From Acanthosepion esculentum (lineage: Eukaryota; Mollusca; Cephalopoda; Sepiida; Sepiidae): a stretch of DNA of 64,000 nt. A model generated the notes under the pieces. It was not told the origin of the DNA and made no database searches. It saw only the letters and a list, made by a program, of their open reading frames with translations. The DNA is taken from contig OZ038482.1 of the NCBI GenBank assembly GCA_964036315.1, positions 14,203,434 to 14,267,433 of the forward strand. The letters run 5' to 3'. The position numbers were made by a program, and so were the translations under genes. This document shows positions 23,519 to 34,319 of this stretch, piece after piece (the first letter of the stretch is position 1; each line of letters begins with the position of its first letter).

Positions 23519-24110
23519 GTCAACCTAAGTCACATCGGGGTGGTTTCCTGTGGAACCCTCCCCTTGGTTAGGTTAGACAAGCTTAAGTGTACGTAGTTAA
23601 TATGAGTATGTGTTGTTCCCGGCCTGTTTCCCGGTCATCTTTTTAGTTATGATCCAAGTCGAGATTCCCAACCTCCCTAGTTTGTTTTGACTTCCTTTTC
23701 ATCTCAACTGGATCAGCCTTTTACTTCCCCATGTCCGAGTTATTTTATCTCTTTCCCACTCCCTTAGCGAGAGTGCTTCTTGATTTTGTCCTCTGGGCAG
23801 AATACAGCGACCACTCTATTTTGAGGGTTGGATGGGCCCTACTAACATAAATTATATTTAGTTTAAAAATTTGTTGAATTTTAGTTTGTTATGGGGTTCA
23901 TCTCCCTCCACTTTCATCTTTTCATGATTAGAATTTTATATATTTTATTATCATCAAATTTTTATGGTGTGGGCGCGTTTTTGTAGGTCCCCTCTGCTGA
24001 GGATGTGGTATTATGGTGTATGGAGGATTGAATGGTGACGGACGAATTCTTGTGGTGAATGTTTCAATTGTAATGTATGAATGGGTCACGAATCTGATTA
24101 GCTAGGTATA
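23519..24110 (+). other. Probable 3' UTR of the TX1-like LINE
   Basis: Non-coding stretch following the ORF2 stop, with moderate GC in its first half and AT-rich in its second. The 3' boundary is not defined: no poly-A tail or simple repeat tail was identified. It is placed in the element because it follows ORF2 without another recognisable repeat. Confidence 0.5.
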
Positions 24111-24139
24111 GGATAGTTAGTTAAGACCAGCCTTTACCC

Positions 24140-24176
24140 CTCCCTTTTTTCGGCCTTGTGCCACAATTTGTACATT
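24140..24176 (+). mobile_element. SINE family C tail fragment
   Basis: TCGGCCTTGTGCCACAATTTG matches the region following the tRNA-like heads at 50590-50620 and 53960-53985 (TTCGGCCTTGTGCCACAT). The head is missing. Short match, so moderate confidence. Confidence 0.5.
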
Positions 24177-24600
24177 TTTGTACGAATAAATAACGAGAAT
24201 AGAAACATAAACAATAACATTAATATTTTTTATAAAATTGAGATGAACGAAAATTATAAACAGGATGAAGGCAGAATTAAAGAACATTATAAAAAAATGC
24301 ATAACACCAGTCGACAATAGCAAAAAAATTAGATTAATTATATATTACAAAAAAGTTTAAAATTCTAACCTTAAAGTTAAAAATAATCAACAATATTTAA
24401 AATATAACCTTTGAAAATGGCTAAATGTATAGCCGAAAGCGCTCGGATAAAAAGAACATTCGGACAGTTTTTATATAATTTATCATTCGAAAAGAAAAAA
24501 AATATTAGATCGCATGAGAAATTGTATAAAAAAATTAATAAAAGCACATTGTCTGTCGTTTTCAATGGAATGTGCATGAAAGAAGGATTGCTGCCTCAAT
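24177..24600. other. Unassigned very AT-rich spacer
   Basis: Very AT-rich with long A runs. Open frames on both strands here are the product of few stop-forming triplets and show no family resemblance. Confidence 0.4.
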
Positions 24601-24608
24601 ACACAAAA

Positions 24609-24622
24609 ATACACACACACAC

Positions 24623-24675
<53 letters not shown>

Positions 24676-24776
24676 CAAAATATTTATATTTATTTATTAT
24701 TTATATTTATTTACATATATTCATGTATATATAATATAATATAATATAATATATATGTATATATATATATACTGTG
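24609..24776. repeat. (AC)n, (AT)n and TAATA compound simple repeat
   Basis: AC run near 24611-24624, then AT repeats to about 24672, then interrupted ATTTATATTT and TATAATA repeats to 24776. Confidence 0.92.
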
Positions 24777-24865
24777 TGTATTTATGAAAATGTTTTCATT
24801 CATACATGTTTCATTAAATAATATAGACAAGTGAATCGGCACCGTGATCAAATTGTGTCGAATTT

Positions 24866-25302
24866 CAGCTACATCTGTCCTCCTTTACGGCAGTGAATGA
24901 TGGACGGTCTCCTCAAAGATGAAGAAGAGATTCAAGGCAACAGAGGTATGGTTCTACAGAAGAACGCTGAGTATATCATGGACCGAGCAGGTGCGCAAAG
25001 ATGAGATTTTGGAGAGGATGCAAATAAGGAGGAAGGTTAAACTTAACATCAGGAAGAGGCCGCTGAAGTTTTTGGGACACGTAATGAAAAAGGAGGGCCT
25101 GGAGAATCTGATACTCACAGGTCGAATAGAGGGAAAGAGAGACAAGGCAAGGCAATTCATGACATACCTGGTGGGCTTAAGCAAGTGGATGATAGAACAT
25201 TGCCAGGGGGAAGTAAAAACTTGATGGGAGTTAAAAGAGATAGGGGGAATTGGAGAGCCTTGATCGGCTACGTCCTGAAGGGACACGGCACATAAAAAGA
25301 AA
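24866..25302 (+). pseudogene. LINE reverse transcriptase C-terminal fragment (family 1, copy 2)
   Basis: Plus-strand reading: TSVLLYGSE, an in-frame stop, WTVSSKMKKRFKATEVWFYR, SWTEQVRKDEILERMQ, then KRPLKFLGHVMKKEGLENL. It is the same family as 16436-17017 and shares its 3' end with a GGACACGGCACATAAAAAGA tail at 25282-25301. 5'-truncated in both cases, as is normal for LINE insertions. Confidence 0.83.
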
Positions 25303-25466
25303 AGATTAATCTAATTTCAAAGTGTTGTTGTCTTTTAAAATTTCGTTTGCCATGGATATCACTTTAACCACCGTAGAAAACAATTATTAGACATTTATTT
25401 TACCAATTCCATCGCAAAATCTTTTTCTTAATACCTTGTAAGATTTTAAAAAATTAACATTTACAC

Positions 25467-25523
<57 letters not shown>
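25467..25523. repeat. (ATT)n trinucleotide repeat
   Basis: About 19 uninterrupted ATT units. Confidence 0.97.
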
Positions 25524-25687
25524 CAACATTCGGGTTTCCTATCATAATTAATTGATGATTTTTCCCTGTAATCGGACTGCCCTCAGTATACTAGCTAATT
25601 TTATCAGTGCCATCGTCTATCTGGTCTCAAATCTCCTTTTTTGATTTATAGTTCCTTGAGATATTTTCTACGTTTTTCAAGGCAATT

Positions 25688-25689
<2 letters not shown>

Positions 25690-25765
<76 letters not shown>

Positions 25766-25776
25766 GTGTGTGTGAA

Positions 25777-25830
<54 letters not shown>

Positions 25831-25905
25831 GCAATATTATATATTATTTATATATTATATATGCGCGTTTGAGTTTGCCTGATGATCACAAACTCACATC
25901 AATCC

Positions 25906-25991
<86 letters not shown>

Positions 25992-25992
25992 G
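25690..25992. repeat. Three (AT)n tracts with GTGT interruption
   Basis: AT runs at about 25690-25755, 25785-25829 and 25910-25992, separated by a TGTATGTGTGTG block and by 80 bp of mixed sequence. All open frames crossing them are poly-Ile-Tyr artefacts. Confidence 0.96.
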
Positions 25993-26076
25993 CAAAATAA
26001 ACGATTAATTATTTAATTGAAAAGCAACTCCTGTCTCGATAATAAGTGAATAAATAATTGGCAGGTGATCTAAAAA

Positions 26077-26890
26077 ATGAACGATAGTTTGTTGTTAACT
26101 GGGTGCGTATTAATTTTTTACACATCCGAAACGAAGCCACTCTTTATTAATCACATGGAAGACCCCTTCCTGCTTTCCATCAGCATGGCTGATGTTAACT
26201 TCTATATGACTGTCTTGTTGCAACTCATCGGTCTAACATTTTTGGCTGATATGAAATGGAAAGACTATATTGAATCCATTGCTCGGTCTGATCCTAATAA
26301 AGCCGGTTCATTATGTCGTGCTAGAAACTTTTTCTTTCCAGCACCTATCTTGCATATCTATAAGTCTACAATTCGTCCATGCTTTGAACATTACTGACAC
26401 ATCTGATCCGGTACTTCCGCTTTATATGTGGAGATTTTTGATAAAATCCAAAGAATCGGCAATATTATTAGACCTGGTGTCTCGGCTTCAGTCACATTCC
26501 TACCGCCCTGATGTAGTTTCCCTGTGCCTTTTCTATAAATATTTTTTCTCGGTAATTTCATTGATGAATTTCTTCTACGGTACCTAGACTATGAATGTAA
26601 GTCCAGTTCTAGATTGGCGGCAATTCCCAATCAATTCACAGTTGAAATGGCTAGATTTAACCGTAAGTTCTATGCTAACAGTTTCTTCTCTCACACTTCT
26701 CATTTGTGAAAGTCTCCTTTGATTCCATGCTTTCAAGAAAAGTTTGTTCTTCCAGAATTTAAATGCAATGTCAGACGCTATCTACTGTCTTGATTATACT
26801 TCTATTCTTCCCGCTCCCTTCTCGCTCTTTTTTCTTGTTCTTTCACACTCTGTAACACCTTGTGTCTTAGTGGCTTTATTACCTTGCACG
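26077..26890 (+). pseudogene. LINE C-terminal fragment (family 2, copy 1; Jockey/CR1-like)
   Basis: Reads FINHMEDPFLLSISMA, LIGLTFLADMKWKDYIESIA, then SPESILHLYKSTIRPCMEYC-type text (here APILHIYKSTIRPCFEHY). After a stop it continues as IFDKIQRIGNIIRPG and FYKYFF, then MARFNRKFYANSFFSHTSHL. This is the region C-terminal to the RT core in Jockey/CR1-like LINEs of invertebrates. Frameshifts near 26397 and later. Fragments of the same family lie at 36689-36980 and 38397-38490. Confidence 0.82.
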
Positions 26891-27656
26891 AGGTGATATG
26901 TTAAAAATAATTTCCAATTAAATGCAAGTCATCGTTGATTTTTTTAATACAGTGCTCAATACTCTAGAGATAGAGCGCATCTAATGTAAATGTTACATTT
27001 TTCTGATCTTATTAAAAAGATGGCATGAATAACTAAAATTTGACAGTGACAGGCACATAAAATTAATTCAGTTTCATTTTTTTCGCCCACATTTGTGCCC
27101 TTGAACAGCGGCTACCCCTATCCCTCATTACATGAACGGTAGACAGTCTATGTCAAAAGGGATATTGGTATCTCCAACGTTCATGACTATATTAGTGAAA
27201 TTACTTCCGGAAAACGATTTCCGGCGATGTTTTCAGCAATGGCACCATCGTCTCATGAAATGTAGGGATTCACAAGCGGGGTTATCTGAACGTGACCGCA
27301 GTCAACGGTGACCAGGTAAGCAAACTTTGTTTCACAGAAAATAAATGGTTACATCTCGTATTTTGATGAGGCAAATCTGATCAAGGAGAAACTCCAACCA
27401 ACCATGTTTTATAAATAATTATTTTTCATAAAGATATGAGTACTACATCCTATCAAAATCTTTATCATTTAAAATGTTTATTGCGGTATGGCTGGGCTAA
27501 TCGGAGATCACACGTATGGAATATATAGATGACTGATAGATTAAGATAAGATTTGTTTGTAAAGAGGCCATATTAATAGGGCGTCCAATGGTACCCCCAG
27601 AACAGCCTACCAGATAAACTTGTTAATTATTATGATAGGTCAATTAGGTTCTAATT
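26891..27656. other. Unassigned spacer
   Basis: No gene or repeat recognised. Ordinary AT-rich composition without long open frames. Confidence 0.4.
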
Positions 27657-27659
27657 TTA

Positions 27660-28453
27660 TATAGCACTAGGAGCATAGCCCGGCGTTGCCCGTGCTTGAT
27701 TCAAAAATCGTACGTTTAAGTAGTTTCCTTTTACTTTTCAACGAATATGTGTAAACTGATTTGCAGTACAAACGGTAGTTACGCTCACCAAGCGTTTCAT
27801 GTGACAAAACATACTGCCTCCGTTGAGATTGACTGGAAAGCCTCAAAGAGGCCTCTACCTCGGTTTCCTCCTCTCGCTTTTTCTTTGCCGCAGAGGCTCT
27901 TTTAGAACGCCTACTAAGGTTGCCTCACCATGGTATTTTGTCACGCTTAGCAAAGCTACTGGGTCGGTCATCGCCACGGCACTCAGAAGAGTGCAAAGCA
28001 GAGGTTGAAGTAGACGCCAGCCGCTTCTCCCCCAAGGAGGCGCGCTCAATGGAATCCTGCTCCCGTTTCCCCTTAGCCAGTGAGGCTTTTTTAGAACGCC
28101 TGCTAAGGTTGCCTCGCCTGGGTGTTTTTGCAGCCTTTGCAGAGCTGCCGGTTTGGTCATCGCCACGGCACGCAGAAGAGTGCAAAGCAGATGTTGAAGT
28201 AGACGCTATATCATTATCTGTAACCGGAGTTATTATGTGCTGCTCCGCAGTCGCCTGTTCTGCATGTGTAACGTTACCGGTGTCAGTTGCTGACGTGCGG
28301 ATGTTCCTCGTGTTGGAGCCATTTGAAGGGTTGTAGAAATGCTGTGTAAGAATGCGAATAGAAGTTGATGCCGAAGCTGAAGTGGTGCAACCTCGTTGTA
28401 TACGAAAACTAAAAATGCAGTGGAGCGGTATGGAAAAAGCTTCTCCTAGCTAT
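27660..28453 (-). pseudogene. Broken reading frame of unknown function with duplicated module
   Basis: On the minus strand one frame runs from about 28450 to about 27665 with a single stop (TGA near 27924, in the position of a CGA codon in the sister module). It lacks a clear start Met. The N-terminal part is Ser/Thr-rich (CTTSASASTSIRILTQHF). The module STSALHSSACRGDD..GNLSRRSKKA occurs twice, encoded by a 190-bp tandem duplication, then a basic Lys/Arg/Glu stretch and a QYVLSHETLGERNYRLYC segment. No catalytic domain is recognised. It resembles the basic, repetitive N-terminal regions of transposon proteins, but that is inference. Confidence 0.5.
27893..28212. repeat. 190-bp tandem duplication
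   Basis: GAGGCTCTTTTAGAACGCC at 27893 recurs as GAGGCTTTTTTAGAACGCC at 28083, and GGTCATCGCCACGGCAC plus AAGAGTGCAAAGCAGA follows in each copy. The two copies keep the minus-strand frame, which suggests the duplication occurred while the sequence was coding. Confidence 0.85.
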
Positions 28454-30089
28454 GGCCGTGCTTTCTGGCAGCACGAAAACGTCGCTGTAGGAAGAGGCTA
28501 CTCAACCAAAACGCTGAAGCGTTGAAGGTTAAAAAGTAGTGAAACACAGGTCTACTGGGCCGCGTATTAAAGGCAGAAGAGAAGTAACTTGCGACAGCAG
28601 TTAACTGTCTAATAGCAAAACTAACTAAGAAAATGTAGAAATAGGTATGGAACGCTAAGATGGACTGGGCTGCGCAGTAAAGGCAGCATGCGGAGATAAA
28701 ATGGGTAATGCAAACGTTTAAGCAAATAGGTAACTTGCGGTGGCAGGAAGCTTTCAATTAATCCAGGACAGATGCGTTAATGGCGATCAAATCAAGACGT
28801 GAGTGCGGATGCAGCTGCACTGAAGGTATTTAAAGGGAGCGTGACTTGTCATTGATTGGTGGAGCCTGGACAATGGCCATGACAGACCAATGAATGAGCT
28901 CACGCAAGATGGAAGATGATAGCGCGCATTCACGCACACGCGCATGATTTGGTAAGCGCAAGACTTGGCCGTAAACGGGGTCAAGCTGCCTGCTGCATAT
29001 GCAGCCTGGCTCTAACGCACGTGATGCCGGCGATGAGAATGCAAGGAGCTGCAATGAAGCGTTTGCTCGTTTGCTTTGTGCGACAACGAAAAGACGCTAA
29101 CCGTTTGCCGGCATTAGCTTTGAAATGGATTGGGAGGAAGCCATGCTGTTTTAGCGCATTAAACTCCTCGTCAGTTTTGGAATGCGGCCTGGCCTAGGGG
29201 AAAAGGTTTAAAGAATTGGAAAATGGACTGCTGAGGGCGGAACCATTTTCACTCAGCACGTATGCGTTTTTTTTCTAGTAAAGAAGCGAATAAAGGAAGT
29301 GTTTAGTTTGGTAAGATGCGACGATTAAAGCAAAAGTGTTGACAAAGTCGAATATGTCATTTGTGGCTCAAAGTCAGACCTGGTAGCAGGGATAAAAAAG
29401 CCGAATTTCAATGGCCCTGCCCCCATTCCAGAATTTGAGGTCAAATGTTTTCTTCCACTCCACTGCACGCACTGACCTATTTCTTCCCGCGCATAGCGTG
29501 ACCTTAAATTAATCTGCATTTAGTAAATACCCAACCGGAAAAAATTTTTTAAGGGTTGACCGATTGTCGATTTTCACTCTGTTTGGGGGGCGCTCAGAGT
29601 TGAAATTTCACATGGTGACTCCCAATAGCCTCTTCATAAATCCGGTCGGTTTTCGCTAAAAACCGACATGCGGTTCAGGCGCAATCTGGGTGTATCGGTT
29701 TTGGGGTTTTATCGATTTTCCGCGCTGTTTAGGAGTCCGTGGTTATGAAACTTCTGGACAACACTTCTAATGGTAGACTCTAAGAGGGTATCAAATTTGG
29801 TTCAAATACGATCATTCCTTCTGTAAGCAGATTTTTTCGATTATCGATTTTTTCGGAACCTGAGTCTGAACTCAAAAATCGGGCTCCGTCATGTCCTGAC
29901 GGTAGCCATTTGCAAACTTGTGGTGAAAACCGCATCGAAATCGGGCGAGAAATGCGGCCTGGGCGAGGTAACAACGCCCACGAGAGACACACAGACAGAC
30001 AGCATGAGAAATATAGATTGTAGATAAGGTGAGAAGAGTTGGGTGCTCAATGATGTTCTTAGTTTCTATAAATAAGAAGGGGCCTATAA

Positions 30090-30500
30090 AATGGAGAGAC
30101 GGTGAAGTAATGGATAGCGGCTTGGATTGAGAAATCGGAGAGCCGAGTTCGAATTCCAGTCGAATCCATTACATTCACTTACGTGCTAATACACTTGGGA
30201 ATGGCGTGAACCCTCCTCTTCTCCCTCCAAATAGCAGGACAGACTGGGTTTTATAGCCTTGGGTGGCAACTGGTCTAGGAGAAGGACAACACTGAATTCA
30301 AACACGGAGTGGATCCCTGTAGGCGTATGGACGGCACTTTGTGCGTTGGTACCCTATTGTATTGGTTTATCCTCTCCTTTGGACTCTGCTAGCAAGGCCG
30401 AGAGGGGGGACTAGACGTCTGAGCAGCCGTAGTTCTCCATATATACCGCCCAGGCTCGTAACTACTCCATCGTCTCTCGAGACGGACGGATGCCGACGAC
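30090..30500 (+). mobile_element. tRNA-derived SINE, family B, near full length
   Basis: The head carries an acceptor-stem-like pair GTAATGGA (30107) and TCCATTAC (30165-30172) and a good box B, GAGTTCGAATTCC, near 30145. The body includes AAATAGCAGGACAGACTGGG and GGCAACTGGTCTAGGAGAAGG, shared with 15830-15960. The 3' part carries CCGAGAGGGGGGACTAG and a GACGACGACGAT end. RNA polymerase III internal promoter inferred from the box elements. Confidence 0.75.
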
Positions 30501-30907
30501 GACGATAAAATGGAGTTACTTCAAATTAGGCTACAGTTCGTGCAACTCTACTTGGCAAAGTCGTTGGAGGCCCAGTAAAGATTGAACATGAGGAAATTGG
30601 CTAAATTTACGAGCTTTTTAAACATGACGCTATATCACTTCTATTCCGCCACTCAATAGGGGAGATTAATGCCTTTTTTATTTTGGTTTGGGTTGACGTT
30701 TGCGATGATGAAGTAGCGGCCAGGGTGTCTGGTTCAGAAGGGCTTAATCCATCATCTAGTGACCTTTTTTTCTCTTTAGGCCTAATCATTAGAAACAGAA
30801 AACATTTTTTATATCAGGCATAGCAACAATAAGTTTCCCAAATTTTATGGACACTTGACCTCTCCTACAAACAATCTATCACACTGTCAAAAGAAATTTA
30901 AAAAATT
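30501..30907. other. Unassigned spacer
   Basis: A short minus-strand frame (30607-30789) is Ser/Lys-rich without family resemblance and is not called as a gene. Confidence 0.4.
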
Positions 30908-30929
30908 CTTACATACATACATACATACA

Positions 30930-30987
<58 letters not shown>

Positions 30988-31139
30988 AGTCTGTTCATTA
31001 TCTATCTATCTATCTATCTATCTATCGAAATCTGTTCATATCGAAATATGTGTCTTCATATCTAACTTCGATTGTTTACTTTTCAGATAGTCGTATGTTT
31101 TCAAAATCTATCTATTCCTATCTCCTCTCTTCACGCACG

Positions 31140-31222
<83 letters not shown>
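30908..31222. repeat. (CATA)n, (CTAT)n, (CA)n and (AT)n cluster
   Basis: CATA near 30912-30930, CTAT at 30932-31025 with a TTAGTCTGTTCATTAT interruption, then CA at 31136-31174 and AT to 31222. Confidence 0.94.
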
Positions 31223-31227
<5 letters not shown>

Positions 31228-31640
31228 AGATAATGTTGTGCCTGTCTGTCCATCAATATATATTGTTGCCAAAGTTAGCTGATCGTTTATTTAATCTGTC
31301 AAGAAAAGTTATTCCACCTGATAATCTACCATAATAGATTACCATTGTCACTTTTTGCAGACAATTTCGCATGCTTCAAGAGTTCTGTCCTTACCGAGTG
31401 CCGTATTATTGTGATCTTGGGCCACGTTAGGCTGAACCACGTTAATAAATCTTTAATTCACTTTTCCTTACTGAAGCCCAGATATTTTCTCTAAATCCAA
31501 TTTGTGCTGTTAAATTATGTTGAAAATAAATTTAGATTAAGGGTTCATATTTGTCTTTTTATTCAAGTAAAAAATGCACACAGGCCAACACATGTATATA
31601 TTAACATATATTTACATATTCGCATATATCTACATATACC
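31223..31640. other. Unassigned spacer
   Basis: No gene or repeat could be supported between the microsatellite cluster and the (CTAT)n tract that hosts the mariner element. Confidence 0.4.
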
Positions 31641-31671
31641 TTCTGCGTACATCTATCTATCTATCTATCTA

Positions 31672-32591
31672 TGTGGTGTAACAGCAAAATTGTCCAATTT
31701 TGGATAAAGCTTTGAACTGTTGTATCTTAGAAATGATTAAAGATATCTTACTGGAATTCTTCGAGGTTTTATAACACTATTGGACTTTGAGCTATAAGAC
31801 TGTATAATTATTCTCTAAACTTAACAGAAGAAACGTGATGAAATCAGTCATAAACGAAAATGACATATTCATCATTAATTAACAATGGCTAAAGATGGGA
31901 AGCTCATGAAGGATTGGAATTAAGTTCAAATATATATATTATTGCAGGATCGTTTTCCAACTTATTCAAGATGATCGTCTCCCTCTCTAACCTCTAACTT
32001 TCTGTCCTGGCGTAACAACGGACCTCGCACGTTTCGCGTACGATGTCATTTTCAAGTCTGTTTTCAATCCTCTTTCGATTGTCATGGCTGAAACTCCAAT
32101 TTCATGTGTCAGGCGTCTTGTGGATTTAGTTGTATCTTTTCTAATTGATCTGTATGTTAAAACGATGATCCCTTTTCCTGTTGTGACCTCCTGATTCAGT
32201 TTTACTCTCTACTGTTCCCTATTTTTTAAACTTATTCACAGTTCTATTGTTGGTTTTTCAATGAACTTTGAAGATGCAAGCCAGAGTATGAATATTGGTA
32301 ACATTACTGAAGGTCTGAATGTTTTTTTCCTCTCACCATTGCTCATTTTGGAAGAGAGTGAGACTGACACAAAATGATTTTAACTTGTTCTCTTTCTAGC
32401 TGAATAACTCGAGGTTTTTTCAGTAATTCTTACAAATAAGGTGTTACAAATAAGGTGTTACAATTGCTAAACGTCTTATCTGAAAACCTGAAAAAAATTA
32501 ATTTAGTGCTTTTATTTTCAGATATTAAACATTTTGTGGGATAGACAATTATGCTGTAATACGATTTGGACAATTTTGCTGTTACACCCGC
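31672..32591 (-). mobile_element. Mariner/Tc1-type element with TIRs, inserted in (CTAT)n
   Basis: 920 bp. The terminal inverted repeats are GGTGTAACAGCAAAATTGTC at the left and its exact complement at the right, 23 of 26 positions matching when the outermost bases are counted. TA lies on each side (31670-31671 and 32592-32593), the standard target duplication of this superfamily. CTAT repeats flank both sides (31651-31671 and 32592-32611), so the insertion split a microsatellite. The interior on the minus strand retains only a degraded N-terminal DNA-binding region. Confidence 0.87.
31985..32370 (-). pseudogene. Mariner transposase N-terminal (HTH) remnant
   Basis: Minus-strand reading RRLTHEIGVSAMTIERGLKT, then MTSYAKRARSVVTPGQKVR. 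This matches the second helix-turn-helix and linker of mariner-like transposases, where the sequence R..a.e..vS..tv.r.l..dL is followed by a Tyr-containing linker. The catalytic DDE/D part is missing, consistent with internal deletion: the element is only 920 bp. Stops occur upstream and downstream of the segment. Confidence 0.65.
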
Positions 32592-32611
32592 TATCTATCT
32601 ATCTATCTATC

Positions 32612-32912
32612 TGAGTATGTGCACACAAGGATTTTCTCCCCACAACCCAATTCCTAAAATCTAATCAAATGAACACAGATTTTTTTTCGGGAAGGTGCTC
32701 TTGTTTAGCGGATACATTTTCAGTCCATCTTCGTGTAAGACAGACAACCGATATCTTTGTCTGCCGAAAAAAGCTATTCCCCATATAAGGTAATTTTGAA
32801 TTTTATTGTTTATTAACTATTTGCTCCGTAATAATAAATTAATCTCTTTTTGTGGATCAGTTTTAATATTTTATATTACTAGGATCCATTACATACCAAC
32901 GAATTTGTTACC

Positions 32913-32916
<4 letters not shown>
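32612..32916. other. Unassigned spacer
   Basis: AT-rich sequence without a recognisable feature. Confidence 0.4.

Positions 32917-32985
<69 letters not shown>
32917..32985. repeat. (AT)n microsatellite
   Basis: AT run of nearly 70 bp. Confidence 0.97.
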
Positions 32986-32989
<4 letters not shown>

Positions 32990-33205
32990 TATCGTTGAAG
33001 CCCTCTCTGTGTAAACACAAGAACTTCGTACTAACTAACTTCCATCTAAGCAATAGTTTTTCTCCCCACACCTAATATAAATTGTTAATTTTTTAAATTT
33101 ATTAACCTCGATTTACCTCTGTTGAGTGAGGTTAGAAACCGGTTAGCTTAGCCCGTTTAAAGTTTTACTTTTTATTTATTATCATCATGAGTGGTAATAA
33201 AAGTA

Positions 33206-33226
33206 AATTTTCTCTTTTCATGGTGG

Positions 33227-33268
<42 letters not shown>

Positions 33269-33290
33269 CCGCCATGAAAAGAAAAAAAAT
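33206..33290. repeat. Palindrome with (AT)n centre
   Basis: The left arm CTCTTTTCATGGTGGTC and right arm GACCGCCATGAAAAGA are near-perfect inverted repeats, separated only by an (AT)n run at about 33229-33268. The whole 85-bp unit can fold into one hairpin or cruciform. Confidence 0.85.
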
Positions 33291-33294
33291 TACT

Positions 33295-33405
33295 GGCCTG
33301 ACGATTGCATCTAGCATGAAACAGACTGTCGCCTCTAAGTGTTGACTTCTATGTTCACTTTTATTTTTACACACGCTCTATCTCTTATATTGAGCACTTT
33401 ATCCC
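33295..33405 (+). repeat. AT-bracketed dispersed repeat, copy 3
   Basis: Begins GGCCTGACGATTGCATC and contains GCATGAAACAGACTGTCG and AAGTGTTGACTTCTATGTTC. Same family as 13463, 14345 and 58897. (AT)n lies 28 bp to the left and again at 33441-33467 on the right. Confidence 0.72.
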
Positions 33406-33435
33406 ATAAATATAGTAAATCTTAAGTCTATATTT

Positions 33436-33440
<5 letters not shown>

Positions 33441-33467
<27 letters not shown>
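33441..33467. repeat. (AT)n microsatellite
   Basis: Short AT run. Confidence 0.9.
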
Positions 33468-33469
<2 letters not shown>

Positions 33470-33470
<1 letters not shown>

Positions 33471-34319
33471 GATTTTATCATATAGGCAAAAACAGATTAC
33501 TCACTACAAAGATGCAACTTCGTTTCGGTGCATTTCAATTGCACCTCGACAGGTGAGAACCGAAAAAGTTATGAACAATTCTGCTTGTAGGCAAGCTGTA
33601 TGTGAAACGTCACTTCTTTTTTTCCATTTGGTTAAGAAAAAATATACATAAAGCAAAAAAGCGACGAAGTGAAACAATAGTGCTTGTTGATAGCAGTTTG
33701 GTGAATGATGGAGGGACTGTTGAATGCTGGCTAGTCTGGAAAGATTCCTTGCCGATAACCACGCTCAAACGTTCAAGCACATCATCTCACAACCATCCTA
33801 AGAGTGAGGGGTGGGGAAATGTGTGAATAGGAGATAGTAATACGATGGAAGAGGTAAGAGGGATAAATTCTAGCGATAGTTATAGTAGTAATTGGGAATG
33901 CTTTTTGTTTACTATAAAAAAACAAGCTAAAGCTGAATTGCATATATTTAGGTTGGAGTTATCACTACTATTTCTGTAATCAATGAAAGTGTTTTGTAAA
34001 TTAATAAATTTAGAAGTGGTGATTTCTTCTTGGTATGTTATGGATATATAAGTTATTCGGGTTTAAAAATGGTATCGGATATAAATATAACTTTTACCAT
34101 CTAATTTTGACATATTCTAGGACAGTATAGCGGGTAGAATTAGTATGGATGTAAAACAATTTATCTGAAAGAATTACTAGTAATATATATGCAAAACAAA
34201 ATATTTTAAGAATCATAATCTACGATATATTGGTGGAGATGTACATAAGATGTTAGTAAATACATCAAAGGAGGTGAGTTATAATTTTAAACGTTTAGAG
34301 TTATGGAATTAAGAACTTA
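33470..34319. other. Unassigned AT-rich spacer
   Basis: Two short open frames (33469-33651, 33602-33826) overlap here in different frames and show no resemblance to a protein family. No repeat is recognised. Confidence 0.4.

Larger units (their letters stand above)
17970..24110 (+). mobile_element. TX1/L1-like non-LTR retrotransposon, near full length
   Basis: Plus-strand element with a T-rich leader (about 17970-18303), a gag-like ORF1 (18304 to about 19856) and an ORF2 (20094-23518) encoding APE-type endonuclease, RT and a CCHC zinc-binding C-terminal domain, then a 3' UTR. Domain order and the zinc-binding module following the RT are those of the L1/TX1 side of the LINE tree. Codons are clearly GC-richer than the surrounding DNA. 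ORF2 is broken by three frameshifts and ORF1 by stops, so this copy is not functional, but the proteins are otherwise well preserved. Exact ends, poly-A and target duplications were not found. Confidence 0.85.
27657..30020 (-). mobile_element. Long interspersed element of unknown class
   Basis: The left border region TAGCACTAGGAGCATAGCCC is followed by GGCGTTGCCCGTGC. The right border region carries AACAACGCCCACGAGAGACA, a CAGACAGACAG run and AAATATAGATTGTAGATAAG. Borders of this style (a CCCGGCGTTGCCCGTG-type end and a CAGACAGACA plus TATAGAT end) are common in invertebrate interspersed repeats. I cannot assign the class; Helitron-like is one possibility. The interior is GC-richer than the flanks in 27820-29260 and carries a broken minus-strand frame. 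Whether it is one element or two adjacent ones is not settled. Confidence 0.5.
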
